A stretch of DNA of 64,000 nucleotides from contig CAZIXF010000009.1 in NCBI GenBank assembly GCA_964543195.1, positions 40,810-104,809 of the forward strand, read 5' to 3'. How positions within the stretch are numbered: the first letter of the stretch is position 1; every line of letters begins with the position of its first letter. Of the stretch, positions 44,626 to 54,139 are shown piece by piece. A program made the position numbers and the translations under genes. The notes under the pieces are model-generated. The model did not search any database and was not told the origin of the DNA. It was given only the letters and a program-made list of their open reading frames with translations. Source of the stretch: JAGTVG01 sp964543195 (GTDB lineage Bacteria; Bacteroidota; Bacteroidia; Cytophagales; Cyclobacteriaceae).

Positions 44626-44991
44626 ATGACAAGTGATGAAAAACGTGCTTTATTACTGTTGAAGTCAGTGATCTTTCATTACCACGGGTTGGATGAGGAT
44701 GAACAGAAGATCCTTGATGAAACGGCTAAACAGATGGATGCCCAGGAAGAATTGAAATGGGCCAATGAATTTATATCAAAAGATTACCTTTCAGCTTTTG
44801 AACGGGCACGCAAATATCTCAACAAAACTATCGGACAGCAAAATAAAGATACCCGTCTTGATTACCTGGATATGGTCTGGAAAGCAAATAATAAAAAAGG
44901 CTACATTACCGAGATGGAAGCGACAGCCATGCTTAAACTTGCCAAGGACTGGGAAGTGGAAAAAGAACTCATTGACATGGTCAGAAGATAA
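44626..44991 (+). CDS. Conserved small helical protein of unknown function
   Basis: 121 residues, entirely helical in pattern, acidic N-terminal half (YHGLDEDEQKILDETAKQMD) and a C-terminal EMEATAMLKLAKDWEVEKELIDMV segment. No signal or membrane segment. The helical layout resembles TerB/calcium-binding-like bundles, but no metal-ligand motif is clear. It ends 25 bp before the M1 peptidase ATG and is probably co-transcribed. Confidence 0.7.
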   Translation: MTSDEKRALLLLKSVIFHYHGLDEDEQKILDETAKQMDAQEELKWANEFISKDYLSAFERARKYLNKTIGQQNKDTRLDYLDMVWKANNKKGYITEMEATAMLKLAKDWEVEKELIDMVRR

Positions 44992-45016
44992 GTTTCATCT
45001 GAGGCTGGACCTTTCT

Positions 45017-46645
45017 ATGAACAGAGTATCCGCTTTTATCATTTTTTTGTTTACCAGCTCCTCCGTTTTCTGCCTGGATTTTTCTCCCGATACCTTCACC
45101 CGCCAGGATTCACTCAGGGGCTCTCTGAACCCTTACCGGTCCGGGTATGATGTGGGATATTATGATCTGAATATTGAAATCTTTCCTGAGCAGAGAAGCA
45201 TTCAGGGCCATAATACCATCTGGATAAATGTATTGAATGATTTATATCGCATTCAACTCGATCTCTTTGAAAATATGGAAATTGATTCGATCCGGTTAAA
45301 GGATATAAATTTAATCTATCAGCGAGAGGGAAATGCAATCTTTATAGATTTTCCGGAGACCCTGAAAAAAGGACAAGTGGTTTATCTCTCTGTATTTTAC
45401 CATGGGAAACCCAGGATATCGGAACGGCCTCCCTGGGACGGTGGGTTCGTCTGGGAATTGGATTCATTGAACCGCGGCTGGCACGGAGTAGCCTGCGAAG
45501 GGACAGGCGCCAGTTTATGGTGGCCGGTTAAAGATCATTTAACAGATGAACCGGACAGTATGAGAATAAGCCTTACTGCACCGGACCATTTCATGGCCAT
45601 ATCCAATGGCCGGCTTGAACGAAAAGAGTTATTAAGAAATGACAGGATCCGTTGGGACTGGTATGTGAGTTATCCGATAAATAATTATAACGTCACGGCT
45701 AACCTGGCGCATTATACTTTTTTTAATGATTACCATATTCATCAGGGGGATTCTCTGCTCCTAAGCTACTATGTGCTAGATTATAACCTGGATAGAGCCA
45801 GGCCTCATTTTGAACAGGTAAAGCCCATGCTCGATTGTTTTAATCATTATCTGGGAGAATTTCCATTTCATCGGGATGGATTTGCCATGGTAGAAACCCC
45901 GTATTGGGGTATGGAGCATCAAAGTTGCATTGCCTATGGAAATAACTATGAAAACAATGACTATGGGTTTGATTTCATTATCGTCCATGAAAGTGCCCAT
46001 GAATACTGGGGGAACAGTGTAACTGCCGGCGATCATGCCGAACTTTGGATCCATGAAAGTTTTGCTACCTATATGGAAGCTTTATATGTTGAATATTTTT
46101 CAGGGAAAGAAAAGGCCATACAATATCTTCAGGAGCAGAAAGAAATGATCTACAACCTCAAACCCGTGTTAGGCCCCCTGGGTGTGAATTATAATGAATG
46201 GGTAGATGCCGATATGTATTATAAAGGAAGCTGGATGCTTCATTCGGTCAGAAATACGATCGACAGTGATTCATTATGGTTTACTATCTTAAAAGAAACC
46301 TATCAGCGTTTTAAATACAGCATCGTATCGACAAATGATGTAGTCAATTATATCGATTCAAGAGTGGATCATGATCTCAAACCGGTTTTCGAGCAATACC
46401 TTACCACGATCAATGTCCCGGAATTAAAGGTCAAGGTACGGGAGAGGAGAAATGGGGTCGTGTTAAAATATAAATGGACCAATGTGGTAAAAGGATTCAA
46501 AATGCCTGTGAAGATCAGAACAGGGCCCGACCAGCTGATCACCCTGTATCCGGAATTAAAAAATAAAAAAATGCTTCTGGAGAATGTAGAAGAAGGTGAT
46601 CTGAGCTTCGCCACCGATCTATTCTATTTCGAGGTGTTGGAATAG
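45017..46645 (+). CDS. M1 family metallopeptidase, exported
   Basis: 542 residues from the ATG at 45017. The frame is open further upstream but that part overlaps the previous gene and is not coding. A signal peptide ends near SSVFC. Gluzincin motifs are intact: H324-E325-x2-H328-x18-E347 for zinc, and GMEHQ near 298 as the variant of the GAMEN exopeptidase loop. The C-terminal helical domain typical of large M1 enzymes is absent, as in the short Bacteroidota members. Probable periplasmic aminopeptidase. Confidence 0.92.
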   Translation: MNRVSAFIIFLFTSSSVFCLDFSPDTFTRQDSLRGSLNPYRSGYDVGYYDLNIEIFPEQRSIQGHNTIWINVLNDLYRIQLDLFENMEIDSIRLKDINLIYQREGNAIFIDFPETLKKGQVVYLSVFYHGKPRISERPPWDGGFVWELDSLNRGWHGVACEGTGASLWWPVKDHLTDEPDSMRISLTAPDHFMAISNGRLERKELLRNDRIRWDWYVSYPINNYNVTANLAHYTFFNDYHIHQGDSLLLSYYVLDYNLDRARPHFEQVKPMLDCFNHYLGEFPFHRDGFAMVETPYWGMEHQSCIAYGNNYENNDYGFDFIIVHESAHEYWGNSVTAGDHAELWIHESFATYMEALYVEYFSGKEKAIQYLQEQKEMIYNLKPVLGPLGVNYNEWVDADMYYKGSWMLHSVRNTIDSDSLWFTILKETYQRFKYSIVSTNDVVNYIDSRVDHDLKPVFEQYLTTINVPELKVKVRERRNGVVLKYKWTNVVKGFKMPVKIRTGPDQLITLYPELKNKKMLLENVEEGDLSFATDLFYFEVLE

Positions 46646-46724
46646 ATAGGAGCCAGGAATCCACTTCAGCGGAACAGGGAAGCCGGGTAAAAAATAAAGG
46701 GAATACTTCCTGCAATAAAAGAAA

Positions 46725-47450
46725 TCACAGGCTCATCATTTCCTTGAATTTGGACGATTGCCTCCGGCTCACTTCAATTTTATCTCCACCTTTCAACGAG
46801 ACCATCAATCCACCATTAAACCAGGGCTCGATCTTATCAACCCAATGAAGATTGATAATATGTTTTCTGCTGGCCCTGAAAAAGGATCGTTCATCGAGCC
46901 TTTCTTCCAGTGCATTAAGCGATTTATGGATCATCGGCTTGAAATTTTCGAAATACACTTTGATATAATTTCCGTCGGATTCGAACAACCGCACATCCGA
47001 TAACTGAACAAACCAGCACCGGTCGCCATCTTTAACGAAGACCTGGTCGCGTGAGGTTAATTTCCGTGTACGGATATCCGGTCCGGCAAGAATCCGTTCA
47101 TGATGTTGCCTCAGCAATTTTCTTACACTTTCACCAAGCCGGTCCGGTTGAATGGGTTTCAAAAGATAATCCAGGGCATTTACTTCGAATGCTTTCAAGG
47201 CATACTCATCGTAGGCGGTGGTAAATATCACATTGGGGACCCGATCGAGCATTTCCAGAAGATCGAATCCTGTCTTGCCCGGCATCTGTATATCCAGGAA
47301 CAGCAGATCAGGTTTTAATATCTGTATTTTCTCATAGGCATCCTCCACATTGACCGCCTCTCCCACTATCTGAATTTCATTATAATCACTCAGGAGATTG
47401 GTCAGCTCTTTCCGTGCGAGCCTTTCATCATCTATTATCAGCGCTCTCAT
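46725..47450 (-). CDS. LytTR-family response regulator
   Basis: 241 residues. Receiver domain (1-120) with the acidic pocket DDE at 7-9, phosphoacceptor D53 in LFLDIQMPG and the conserved lysine in LLKPIQPD. The C-terminal LytTR DNA-binding domain (about 140-241) has VFVKDGDRCWFV and FFRASRKHIINL. It overlaps the kinase gene by 23 bp, so the two are a cognate pair. Target genes are not evident. Confidence 0.95.
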   Translation of the reverse strand: MRALIIDDERLARKELTNLLSDYNEIQIVGEAVNVEDAYEKIQILKPDLLFLDIQMPGKTGFDLLEMLDRVPNVIFTTAYDEYALKAFEVNALDYLLKPIQPDRLGESVRKLLRQHHERILAGPDIRTRKLTSRDQVFVKDGDRCWFVQLSDVRLFESDGNYIKVYFENFKPMIHKSLNALEERLDERSFFRASRKHIINLHWVDKIEPWFNGGLMVSLKGGDKIEVSRRQSSKFKEMMSL

Positions 47451-48492
47451 ATTGTATATGCTGTGGTAAGGTAATTTCAGTCAGTACAGTGTGATTATTT
47501 TCATTGACTATTGAAAAATTGGCGGCACCTCCGAAAATGAGCTGAAGGCGCTGTCTCGTATTTTCAATACCATGTCCGGTACCATTCATTTCCGGATTAT
47601 TCATATATTGCCCACTATTACGCATCTGTATCCTGAGGGTTTCTTTCTCCACCCAGGCCTTGATGGAGATTTTACCGCCTTTCGGAAGATTAGCCACCCC
47701 GTGTTTAATCCCGTTTTCGACCAGGGTCTGCAACATTAGCGGGGGGATCTGATAATACTCCGCTTCAGGCGAAATATCCAGTTCAATAGTCAGCCTTTCC
47801 TCAAGACGGATACCCTCCAGTTCAAGATAGTCTTTTACAGTATTGATTTCGTCCTTGAAATCAATCACCTTCCTTTTATTCATGATCAGGGAATTCCTCA
47901 AAATATTGGATAACTGGGTTATGGCCCTTTTTGATTTGAAGGGGTCCTCGTCCACCAGGGCCCTGATGCTGTTCAGTGCGTTAAAAATAAAATGCGGGTT
48001 TAATTGGGATTTTAACTTGTTCAGTTCGATCTCATAGATGGCCGCTTCATATTTGAGCGAGGTGTTATATTTTTCAAAATAATGGTATATAAAATAGATC
48101 AGCGACCAGAGAAGATAAAATACCATCATCCCGAATATGTAGGCAAGAATATAAAGAGGATCAAAGTCACTTTCATAGTTAATGGTGCCCAGGATCATTT
48201 CGGAAATAATGATAAACACGTAGTGACTGGCAGCAAGGATCAGGGTGGAAAGTAAAATTCTTGGCAATAACTTCAACAGGGAAAGGGACAGCCAGCCTTT
48301 GGAAATGATGATGCTCCGGAAAAAATGAGAGGAAACCAGGAAATAAAGAGCGATCAATATAATATTCACCCCAGTGAGGAAGGTAGCTTCATCAGCGAGG
48401 AACATCAATACCAGGGATATCATTGCATACAGTGACCATCCGCTGACCTGAAGGATCCAATAGGCCTTTCTTTTAGAAATATTAAAATCCAA
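47428..48492 (-). CDS. LytS-type sensor histidine kinase
   Basis: 354 residues. Four membrane helices in the N-terminal 140 residues without a large extracytoplasmic domain, then a His_kinase (PF06580-type) region with H167 in QLNPHFIFNALNS and an ATPase domain with NGIKHGVANLPKGG and GTGHGIENTRQRL. It probably senses a membrane or lipid-linked signal. A -7-like TATTTTTG lies on the minus strand at 48536-48529. Confidence 0.94.
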   Translation of the reverse strand: MDFNISKRKAYWILQVSGWSLYAMISLVLMFLADEATFLTGVNIILIALYFLVSSHFFRSIIISKGWLSLSLLKLLPRILLSTLILAASHYVFIIISEMILGTINYESDFDPLYILAYIFGMMVFYLLWSLIYFIYHYFEKYNTSLKYEAAIYEIELNKLKSQLNPHFIFNALNSIRALVDEDPFKSKRAITQLSNILRNSLIMNKRKVIDFKDEINTVKDYLELEGIRLEERLTIELDISPEAEYYQIPPLMLQTLVENGIKHGVANLPKGGKISIKAWVEKETLRIQMRNSGQYMNNPEMNGTGHGIENTRQRLQLIFGGAANFSIVNENNHTVLTEITLPQHIQYESADNR

Positions 48493-48673
48493 GGATTTAA
48501 TTAATTATAAATCAACATTATATAATAGCAAAAATAACCTGCATTCTGCTGTTACGGAAAACAATTTATATCAAAGGTTCAATTTTATTTTTAATGGATT
48601 TATTTATTTTCCGTACTGAATGTTATATCATTTAGCCCGAAAAATTCATAAATTTTTCGCCCGAAGGGCCGAT

Positions 48674-48769
48674 TAAGCGCAATTTCTTGATAATCAAAGA
48701 ATTATATAGGGTTTTGAAATTCTTATACTTAATCAAATAGCCCAGAAATAGGCTACTGAATTGCGCTTA
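48674..48769. repeat. Cloverleaf-like structured element
   Basis: A perfect 11-bp closing stem TAAGCGCAATT/AATTGCGCTTA (48674-48684 and 48759-48769) encloses three small hairpins: TTGAT/ATCAA, AAGAATT/AATTCTT (48697-48703 and 48718-48724) and TAGCC/GGCTA (48738-48742 and 48751-48755). This could be a structured RNA or a small non-autonomous repeat. It is not a tRNA. Confidence 0.55.
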
Positions 48770-48811
48770 TCAGGGGTTAATCCCTTTTTATAACTACCGG
48801 ATAATAAATAT

Positions 48812-48865
48812 TTTAAATAGTAAAAACGGTTTATTTTGAGAATGGTTTATGAATAATCGGGGTTA
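48812..48865 (+). repeat. Long inverted repeat, copy 1 (nuoN side)
   Basis: 54 bp from TTTAAATAGTAAAAAC to AATCGGGGTTA, identical at 53 of 54 positions to the reverse complement of 63947-64000. The GGGGTTA end faces the nuo operon, and identity stops abruptly after it. Confidence 0.9.
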
Positions 48866-48919
48866 GAAAAAAATACACGGGGAGAACTGTTTTTTGGCCG
48901 GTAATGAAGCGAGGCAGGA

Positions 48920-50353
48920 TCAAAAACCGGAAGCGACCATCGCATTCACCAGATCGGATAGCCAGGCAGGATACGTTCCGTAAAGGATCAGGAGCACCGA
49001 AATGAGCGTCAATACCACTCCGCCTTCAATGGATATCTTAGTGGGTACAGGAGTTTGATCCGGTGTTTTTTCGGCGTTTTTAAACATTTCTACAATTACG
49101 CGAAGGTAGTAAAACAATCCGATCACGCTGCTGATCACCAGGGTGAACACCAGTATCCAGAACCCATTGTTCACACCCGCCAGTAAAACATAGTACTTGC
49201 CAATGAACCCGGCGGTAAGTGGAATGCCAGCCAGGGACAGCAGCATGACCACCATAGCGGAGGCCAACCAGGGACGTTGCCAAAAAAAACCTTTATAGTC
49301 AGAAATTTCGGACAATTCATTTTCAGGATTTGACAATAAAGAAATTATGCTGAAAGCACCCAGGATGGTAAGTACATAAGCGACCAGGTAAAATGCTACC
49401 GCTTCCGTACCGTACTGTCTTCCAGCCAGCAAAGCAACCAGTACATAACCGAAATGTGCTATGGAGGAGTAAGCCAGCAGACGTTTTAAATTCGTCTGAA
49501 GCAGGGCCAGCAGGTTGCCTGTTAACATGGATAAAAACGCAATCCCGGATAGAGTAAACACCAGAATCTGGTGCTCAGGACCATTCATGGATAAATATAG
49601 CCGTATCAGAACGACCACGATACTGACCTTGGAAATCGTGGCTATAAAGGCAGTGGTCGGGGCCGGGGCTCCTTCATATACATCGGGAGTCCATAAATGA
49701 AAGGGTACCAGGGCCATTTTAAAACCTATCCCCGAAAGGATCAATCCGGTACCTGACAGGAAAATTATGGACATCCCTGGCTTTTCATTTATATATTGTG
49801 CAATACCCATAAATTCAAGGGCTCCTGACTCCGCATAGATGAGGGCCATCCCCATCAGAAGGATGGCTGAGGACACACCGGCAAGCAGGAGATATTTAAT
49901 TCCTGCTTCAATGGAATTTTGGCGTTCACGGGTAAAACCGATCAGGATATACAGAGAAATGCTCAGGAGTTCCAGTCCGAGGAAAAAAGAAATAAAATGA
50001 TCGGCCAATACGAGTACCGAACCACCAAGCGTTCCAAGGATCAATATTACATAATATTCTTCCCTGCGTTCTCTGACTTCTTTCAAATAGGACCAGGCGA
50101 TCACTATAACGATCAGGCCCGATAACAGGATCAGGGTTATAAAAAACACGCCGGATTGATTCACAACGAATAGATCGCCTGTTACCGTCCCTGCGTTGCT
50201 GATCAGGGATATGGAAAAGAGGGCAATGACATAAGCCAGGCAGGTAAGCAGAAAAGTAAGGAGATGATTCCTGTACAGCGTAATTGCCAGCAGTACCACT
50301 ATACTGGCGGCGGCAAGTATCAGAAGTGGATATAGTTGGAGAATATTATTCAT
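48920..50353 (-). CDS. nuoN: NADH-quinone oxidoreductase subunit N
   Basis: 477 residues, about 14 membrane helices, an antiporter-like proton-pumping subunit of complex I. The key block GIGFKMALVPFHLWTPDVYEGAP-type sequence and the lysine/glutamate helices are present. Last gene of the operon; its start overlaps nuoM by 8 bp. Confidence 0.96.
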   Translation of the reverse strand: MNNILQLYPLLILAAASIVVLLAITLYRNHLLTFLLTCLAYVIALFSISLISNAGTVTGDLFVVNQSGVFFITLILLSGLIVIVIAWSYLKEVRERREEYYVILILGTLGGSVLVLADHFISFFLGLELLSISLYILIGFTRERQNSIEAGIKYLLLAGVSSAILLMGMALIYAESGALEFMGIAQYINEKPGMSIIFLSGTGLILSGIGFKMALVPFHLWTPDVYEGAPAPTTAFIATISKVSIVVVLIRLYLSMNGPEHQILVFTLSGIAFLSMLTGNLLALLQTNLKRLLAYSSIAHFGYVLVALLAGRQYGTEAVAFYLVAYVLTILGAFSIISLLSNPENELSEISDYKGFFWQRPWLASAMVVMLLSLAGIPLTAGFIGKYYVLLAGVNNGFWILVFTLVISSVIGLFYYLRVIVEMFKNAEKTPDQTPVPTKISIEGGVVLTLISVLLILYGTYPAWLSDLVNAMVASGF

Positions 50354-51932
50354 TGTCCTGCTTTTCTAAGGTTTTTAAGAAGAATTCATCCCCTGCCGGT
50401 ATGCCATCCTGCTGCACTGGCTTATCCGGGCTGGCTTCCACCCTTGAAGAGGAATTTTTAATATCCTCCAATTTCTCTATGGAGGGCAGGCTGGTCCTCA
50501 GGGCCGGCTGAGGAAAGATGCCCAGCCAGACGATAACGAGGATCATAGAACCCATAATGATCATTTCCCGCCGGTTGAAATCCGTAAGTGATCCCGCCTC
50601 AGAGGTAGCCGGACCATGGAAAACTTTCTGGAATATCTTGAGAGAATACAATGTTGCGGCAATCAATCCGAGGGTTGCCAGCACAGTGAAAAACACATTC
50701 GACTGATAAGAACCAGTCAGGATCAAAAATTCAGCCACAAAATTCCCCAGTCCTGGTAGTCCCAGGGATGCCATGGCAAAGGTCAGGCCAATAGCACCCA
50801 TAACGGGTACCTTTGACCACATCCCGCCATAGGTGCGAATATCTCTTGTGTGGGTCCTTTCCTGCAAAGCCCCTGCAATAATAAATAAAGCACCGGTACT
50901 AATTCCATGGGCTATCAACTGGATCACAACACCCTGCAGCGCAATCTGATTGAAAGCAAAGATCCCAAGCAGGACAAATCCCATATGACTCACACTGGTG
51001 TAGGCCACCAGGCGTTTCAGGTCATTTTGGGCAAAGGCGAGTTTTGCACCGTAGAGAACAGTGATTGCTCCCAGAAACATCATCCAGGGTGCAATCTCTG
51101 CTGCTGCCACCGGAAAAAGGGGCAACACAAACCGTAGTAAACCATAAGCACCCGTTTTTAATAATAATCCTGCCAGGATCACGCTGCCCGCCGTGGGGGC
51201 TTCCGTATGGGCATCAGGAAGCCAGTTATGGAACGGTATGGAAGGTAATTTGACAAGAAACGCGATGAGAAATCCTCCCATAATGAACAGGCCGGCATAC
51301 AAACTGAGTGAGGTATCCATCAAGGCAGTCAGATCAAAGGTATAGATCCCGGTCTGCGCACCATGAATGAAATATAACGCTATAATTGCAATGAACATCA
51401 GCAATCCGCTGGCCTGGGTAAAAATAAAAAATTTATAGGCTGCATATATCCGGTTTTCGTATCCCCAGATACCGATCAGGAAATACATGGGGATCAGCAT
51501 CACTTCCCAGAAAAAATAAAACAGGAACAGATCCATCGATAAAAATACACCGGTGATCCCGGCCAGGATCCATAGCAGGTTAAAATAATAAAAACCTGTC
51601 TTCTGCCTGATCTGCTTCCAGGATACCAGTACCGATACCCATCCCAGGAAAAAGGTAAGCGCCAGCATTAACATGCTGAGCCCGTCAAGGGCCAGGTAAA
51701 ATTCTACTCCGAACCGGGGTATCCATGGAACCTTGAATTCGATGATCCAGTTTCCATAGGAACCGGGATCTATTCCGGGATAGCTACCGAACCAGACGAT
51801 CAGGATCAACGCCAGGTTAACCGAACAAACCACCAGGGAGATCCATTGTGCCATAAGATTGCTCCACCTGGAGGATATCCAGGCTATCAATCCTCCGGCC
51901 ATTAACAGTCCGATAAATAGTACTAAAATCAT
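50346..51932 (-). CDS. nuoM: NADH-quinone oxidoreductase subunit M
   Basis: 528 residues from the ATG at 51932, which overlaps the nuoL stop as ATGA. A longer open frame upstream lies inside nuoL and is not used. Antiporter-like subunit with the helix-7/8 blocks KLPSIPFHNWLPDAHTEAPT and GSVILAGLLLKTGAYG. The tail past the last helix is polar and longer than usual, ending LEKQDNE. Confidence 0.96.
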   Translation of the reverse strand: MILVLFIGLLMAGGLIAWISSRWSNLMAQWISLVVCSVNLALILIVWFGSYPGIDPGSYGNWIIEFKVPWIPRFGVEFYLALDGLSMLMLALTFFLGWVSVLVSWKQIRQKTGFYYFNLLWILAGITGVFLSMDLFLFYFFWEVMLIPMYFLIGIWGYENRIYAAYKFFIFTQASGLLMFIAIIALYFIHGAQTGIYTFDLTALMDTSLSLYAGLFIMGGFLIAFLVKLPSIPFHNWLPDAHTEAPTAGSVILAGLLLKTGAYGLLRFVLPLFPVAAAEIAPWMMFLGAITVLYGAKLAFAQNDLKRLVAYTSVSHMGFVLLGIFAFNQIALQGVVIQLIAHGISTGALFIIAGALQERTHTRDIRTYGGMWSKVPVMGAIGLTFAMASLGLPGLGNFVAEFLILTGSYQSNVFFTVLATLGLIAATLYSLKIFQKVFHGPATSEAGSLTDFNRREMIIMGSMILVIVWLGIFPQPALRTSLPSIEKLEDIKNSSSRVEASPDKPVQQDGIPAGDEFFLKTLEKQDNE

Positions 51933-53809
51933 AATAAGATCATAATGGCTAAGATTAATACAACTCCGAAGGTTACACCCATGATATACCAGCGTACATT
52001 GCCGGTCTGTGTGCGACTGACCATGCCGTGCCACCATCTGGTAGAACCGGCCATCAGCTCATAGATCCTGTCGATAAAATCCCTCCGGTTCACCTCGGAA
52101 AGAAATGTAAGCGGACGGACCAGGGTAAGATGATAAAGACGGTCAAACTTCCATCCTTCAAGCAGAAAATTCTTAACTCCACCGTATCGCAAAGCCACCT
52201 TTTCCATACGTACGGGATCCCTGACATAAAAATGATAAGCCAGATAAACCCCGGCTAACACCAGCAGAGCAGATATTCCCTGTGACAGCCATTCGACGCT
52301 CACATCCTGGATCCGGACATTGACTTCCGGCAACACCTGATTCAAAATACCGGAAAAAAGATCCACATGGGCTAGATTATGCGGCATTTCAATAAATCCG
52401 GCTACCAGCGAAAGCACGGCCAGTATCACGAGAGATATTTTGACGGACAAACCCGGTCTTGTTTCTATTTCTAATTTCTGTTTGCCATAAAAGGTCACGA
52501 ACACCATCCGGAAGGTATAGACCGAGGTGATGAGAGCGCCCAGTACGCCGGCCAGCCATAAAAGGGCGCTTCCCTTTTCACTCGCCAGGGTGAACCAAAG
52601 TATCGTATCCTTACTGTAAAATCCGGCAGTAACCAGCGGCAGGGCAGCCAGCGAGGCAGCACCTGCCAGGAAAGTCCAGAAGGTGACCGGCATTTTATTA
52701 CGCAAACCACCCATTTTAAACATATTGTGTTCGTGATGCAGGGCCATTATGACCGCTCCGGCCGCAAGGAATAACAATGCCTTGAAAAAAGCATGGACCA
52801 TAAAATGGAATATGGCTGCCGACCAGGCTCCTACTCCCAGTGCAAGGAACATATATCCGATCTGGCTTATGGTGGAGTAGGCAAGTACTTTTTTAATATC
52901 CGTCTGGGCCAGGGCGCTGAATCCGGCCACCAGCAGGGTAAGTGCCCCGATAACAGCCACAGCAAGCATCACATCGGGGGCCTGTATAAAAAGTACGTGG
53001 GTGCGTGCGATCAGGTAAACTCCCGCCGTGACCATCGTGGCGGCATGGATCAGGGCACTGACCGGTGAAGGACCGGCCATGGCATCCGGCAACCATACCT
53101 GCAGGGGTAACTGGGCCGATTTACCGATGGCGCCGCCCAGAAGGAGAATGGCTCCCCAGGTAGCCAGATCCGATCCTGCAGCCCAGGTGCCCGGGATCCG
53201 CGTCATAATGTCGCTGATGTGCAGGGTCTGGAAATGGTTGAAAAGCAGAAAAAGACCTATTGCCATGGCGGTATCACCCACCCGGGTTACCACAAAGGCT
53301 TTTTTTGCTGCCCTTATATTATCCTTCTCTTTATACCAGAAACCGATCAGAAGAAAACTGCAAAGTCCTACCCCTTCCCATCCGAGATAAAGCAGCACCA
53401 GGTTGTCCGCCAGCACAAGGATCAGCATCGAAGCGACAAACAGGTTCATATAAGCGAAAAACCGGCCATATCCATCATCATCCTTCATGAACTCAGCCGA
53501 ATAAAGATGAATGAGAAAACCGACAAAAGTGACCACAAATATGAACACCAGCGACAGCGGATCCAACAGAAAAGTAAAGGAAGGTGAAAGATCACCCGCC
53601 TGAAACCATAGCCCCAGTTCAACAGATTGTGGTTCAGCAGGTGATCCCAGGTAATCTATCCCGGCAATCAAAGTAAGCAGTGCCGACAGGCCCACCGAAC
53701 CTACACCGATGATCCGGATTAATGACTGGTTCAGATACCGGTTAAAAAGAACCAGCAGCAAAAATCCAAGCAATGGGAACAGTACAATATAAGGTATCAG
53801 GTTCAGCAT
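51929..53809 (-). CDS. nuoL: NADH-quinone oxidoreductase subunit L
   Basis: 626 residues. The most distal antiporter-like pumping subunit, with the lateral helix HL in the C-terminal part. Diagnostic blocks are GWEGVGLCSFLLIGFWY, LPLQVWLPDAMAGPSPVSAL and IHAATMVTAGVYLIAR. Membrane helices run to the end. Confidence 0.97.
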   Translation of the reverse strand: MLNLIPYIVLFPLLGFLLLVLFNRYLNQSLIRIIGVGSVGLSALLTLIAGIDYLGSPAEPQSVELGLWFQAGDLSPSFTFLLDPLSLVFIFVVTFVGFLIHLYSAEFMKDDDGYGRFFAYMNLFVASMLILVLADNLVLLYLGWEGVGLCSFLLIGFWYKEKDNIRAAKKAFVVTRVGDTAMAIGLFLLFNHFQTLHISDIMTRIPGTWAAGSDLATWGAILLLGGAIGKSAQLPLQVWLPDAMAGPSPVSALIHAATMVTAGVYLIARTHVLFIQAPDVMLAVAVIGALTLLVAGFSALAQTDIKKVLAYSTISQIGYMFLALGVGAWSAAIFHFMVHAFFKALLFLAAGAVIMALHHEHNMFKMGGLRNKMPVTFWTFLAGAASLAALPLVTAGFYSKDTILWFTLASEKGSALLWLAGVLGALITSVYTFRMVFVTFYGKQKLEIETRPGLSVKISLVILAVLSLVAGFIEMPHNLAHVDLFSGILNQVLPEVNVRIQDVSVEWLSQGISALLVLAGVYLAYHFYVRDPVRMEKVALRYGGVKNFLLEGWKFDRLYHLTLVRPLTFLSEVNRRDFIDRIYELMAGSTRWWHGMVSRTQTGNVRWYIMGVTFGVVLILAIMILL

Positions 53810-53837
53810 TAAATTATATGTTAATAATCCGGGATGG

Positions 53838-54137
53838 TCATCCTTTCATGAAACTTATTTTATCTATGTCCAGTGTTTTGAATTTTCTGTAGATCAATAT
53901 GATCAGGGCAAGCCCGATGGCGACTTCCGCCGCTGCCACGGCCAGTATAAAAATGAACATCACCTGACCGCCGGCATCAGACCACGCGCTTCCTGCAAAG
54001 ATGAAAGCCATCCCGGCAGCGTTCAACATGATCTCGACCGACAGAAGCATGAAGATCACGTTCCTGCGGATCATCACACCGGTAAGTCCGATGATGAACA
54101 ATATGCCTGAAAGTATTAACCCTGCTTCTAATGACAT
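53838..54137 (-). CDS. nuoK: NADH-quinone oxidoreductase subunit K
   Basis: 99 residues, three membrane helices with the two conserved buried glutamates, one in LLSVEIMLNAA and one in AVAAAEVAIGLAL, which link the proton path in the membrane arm. Its start lies 2 bp after the nuoJ stop. Confidence 0.96.
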   Translation of the reverse strand: MSLEAGLILSGILFIIGLTGVMIRRNVIFMLLSVEIMLNAAGMAFIFAGSAWSDAGGQVMFIFILAVAAAEVAIGLALIILIYRKFKTLDIDKISFMKG

Positions 54138-54139
54138 TT

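Larger units (their letters stand above)
48493..48919. other. 427-bp intergenic region between nuoN and the histidine kinase
   Basis: No plausible coding sequence. It holds, from left to right, a -7-like box for the kinase, a 9-bp hairpin plus a short GCCC/GGGC hairpin (48638-48669), a cloverleaf-like element (48674-48769), a small AGGG/CCCT hairpin followed by T5 on the plus strand (48772-48789) and one arm of the long inverted repeat (48812-48865). No clear minus-strand terminator for the nuo operon was seen. Confidence 0.8.

Noticed and set aside
44765..45016. Upstream extension of the M1 peptidase frame
   Set aside because: It overlaps the preceding 121-residue gene in another frame and would bury the signal peptide that begins at the ATG at 45017.
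48674..48769. Cloverleaf element as a tRNA or tmRNA gene
   Set aside because: No T-loop TTCRANY, D-loop or anticodon arm of correct size is present.
51933..52037. N-terminal extension of nuoM into nuoL
   Set aside because: The ATG at 51932 overlaps the nuoL stop as ATGA and starts directly with the first membrane helix; the extension has no membrane or family features.
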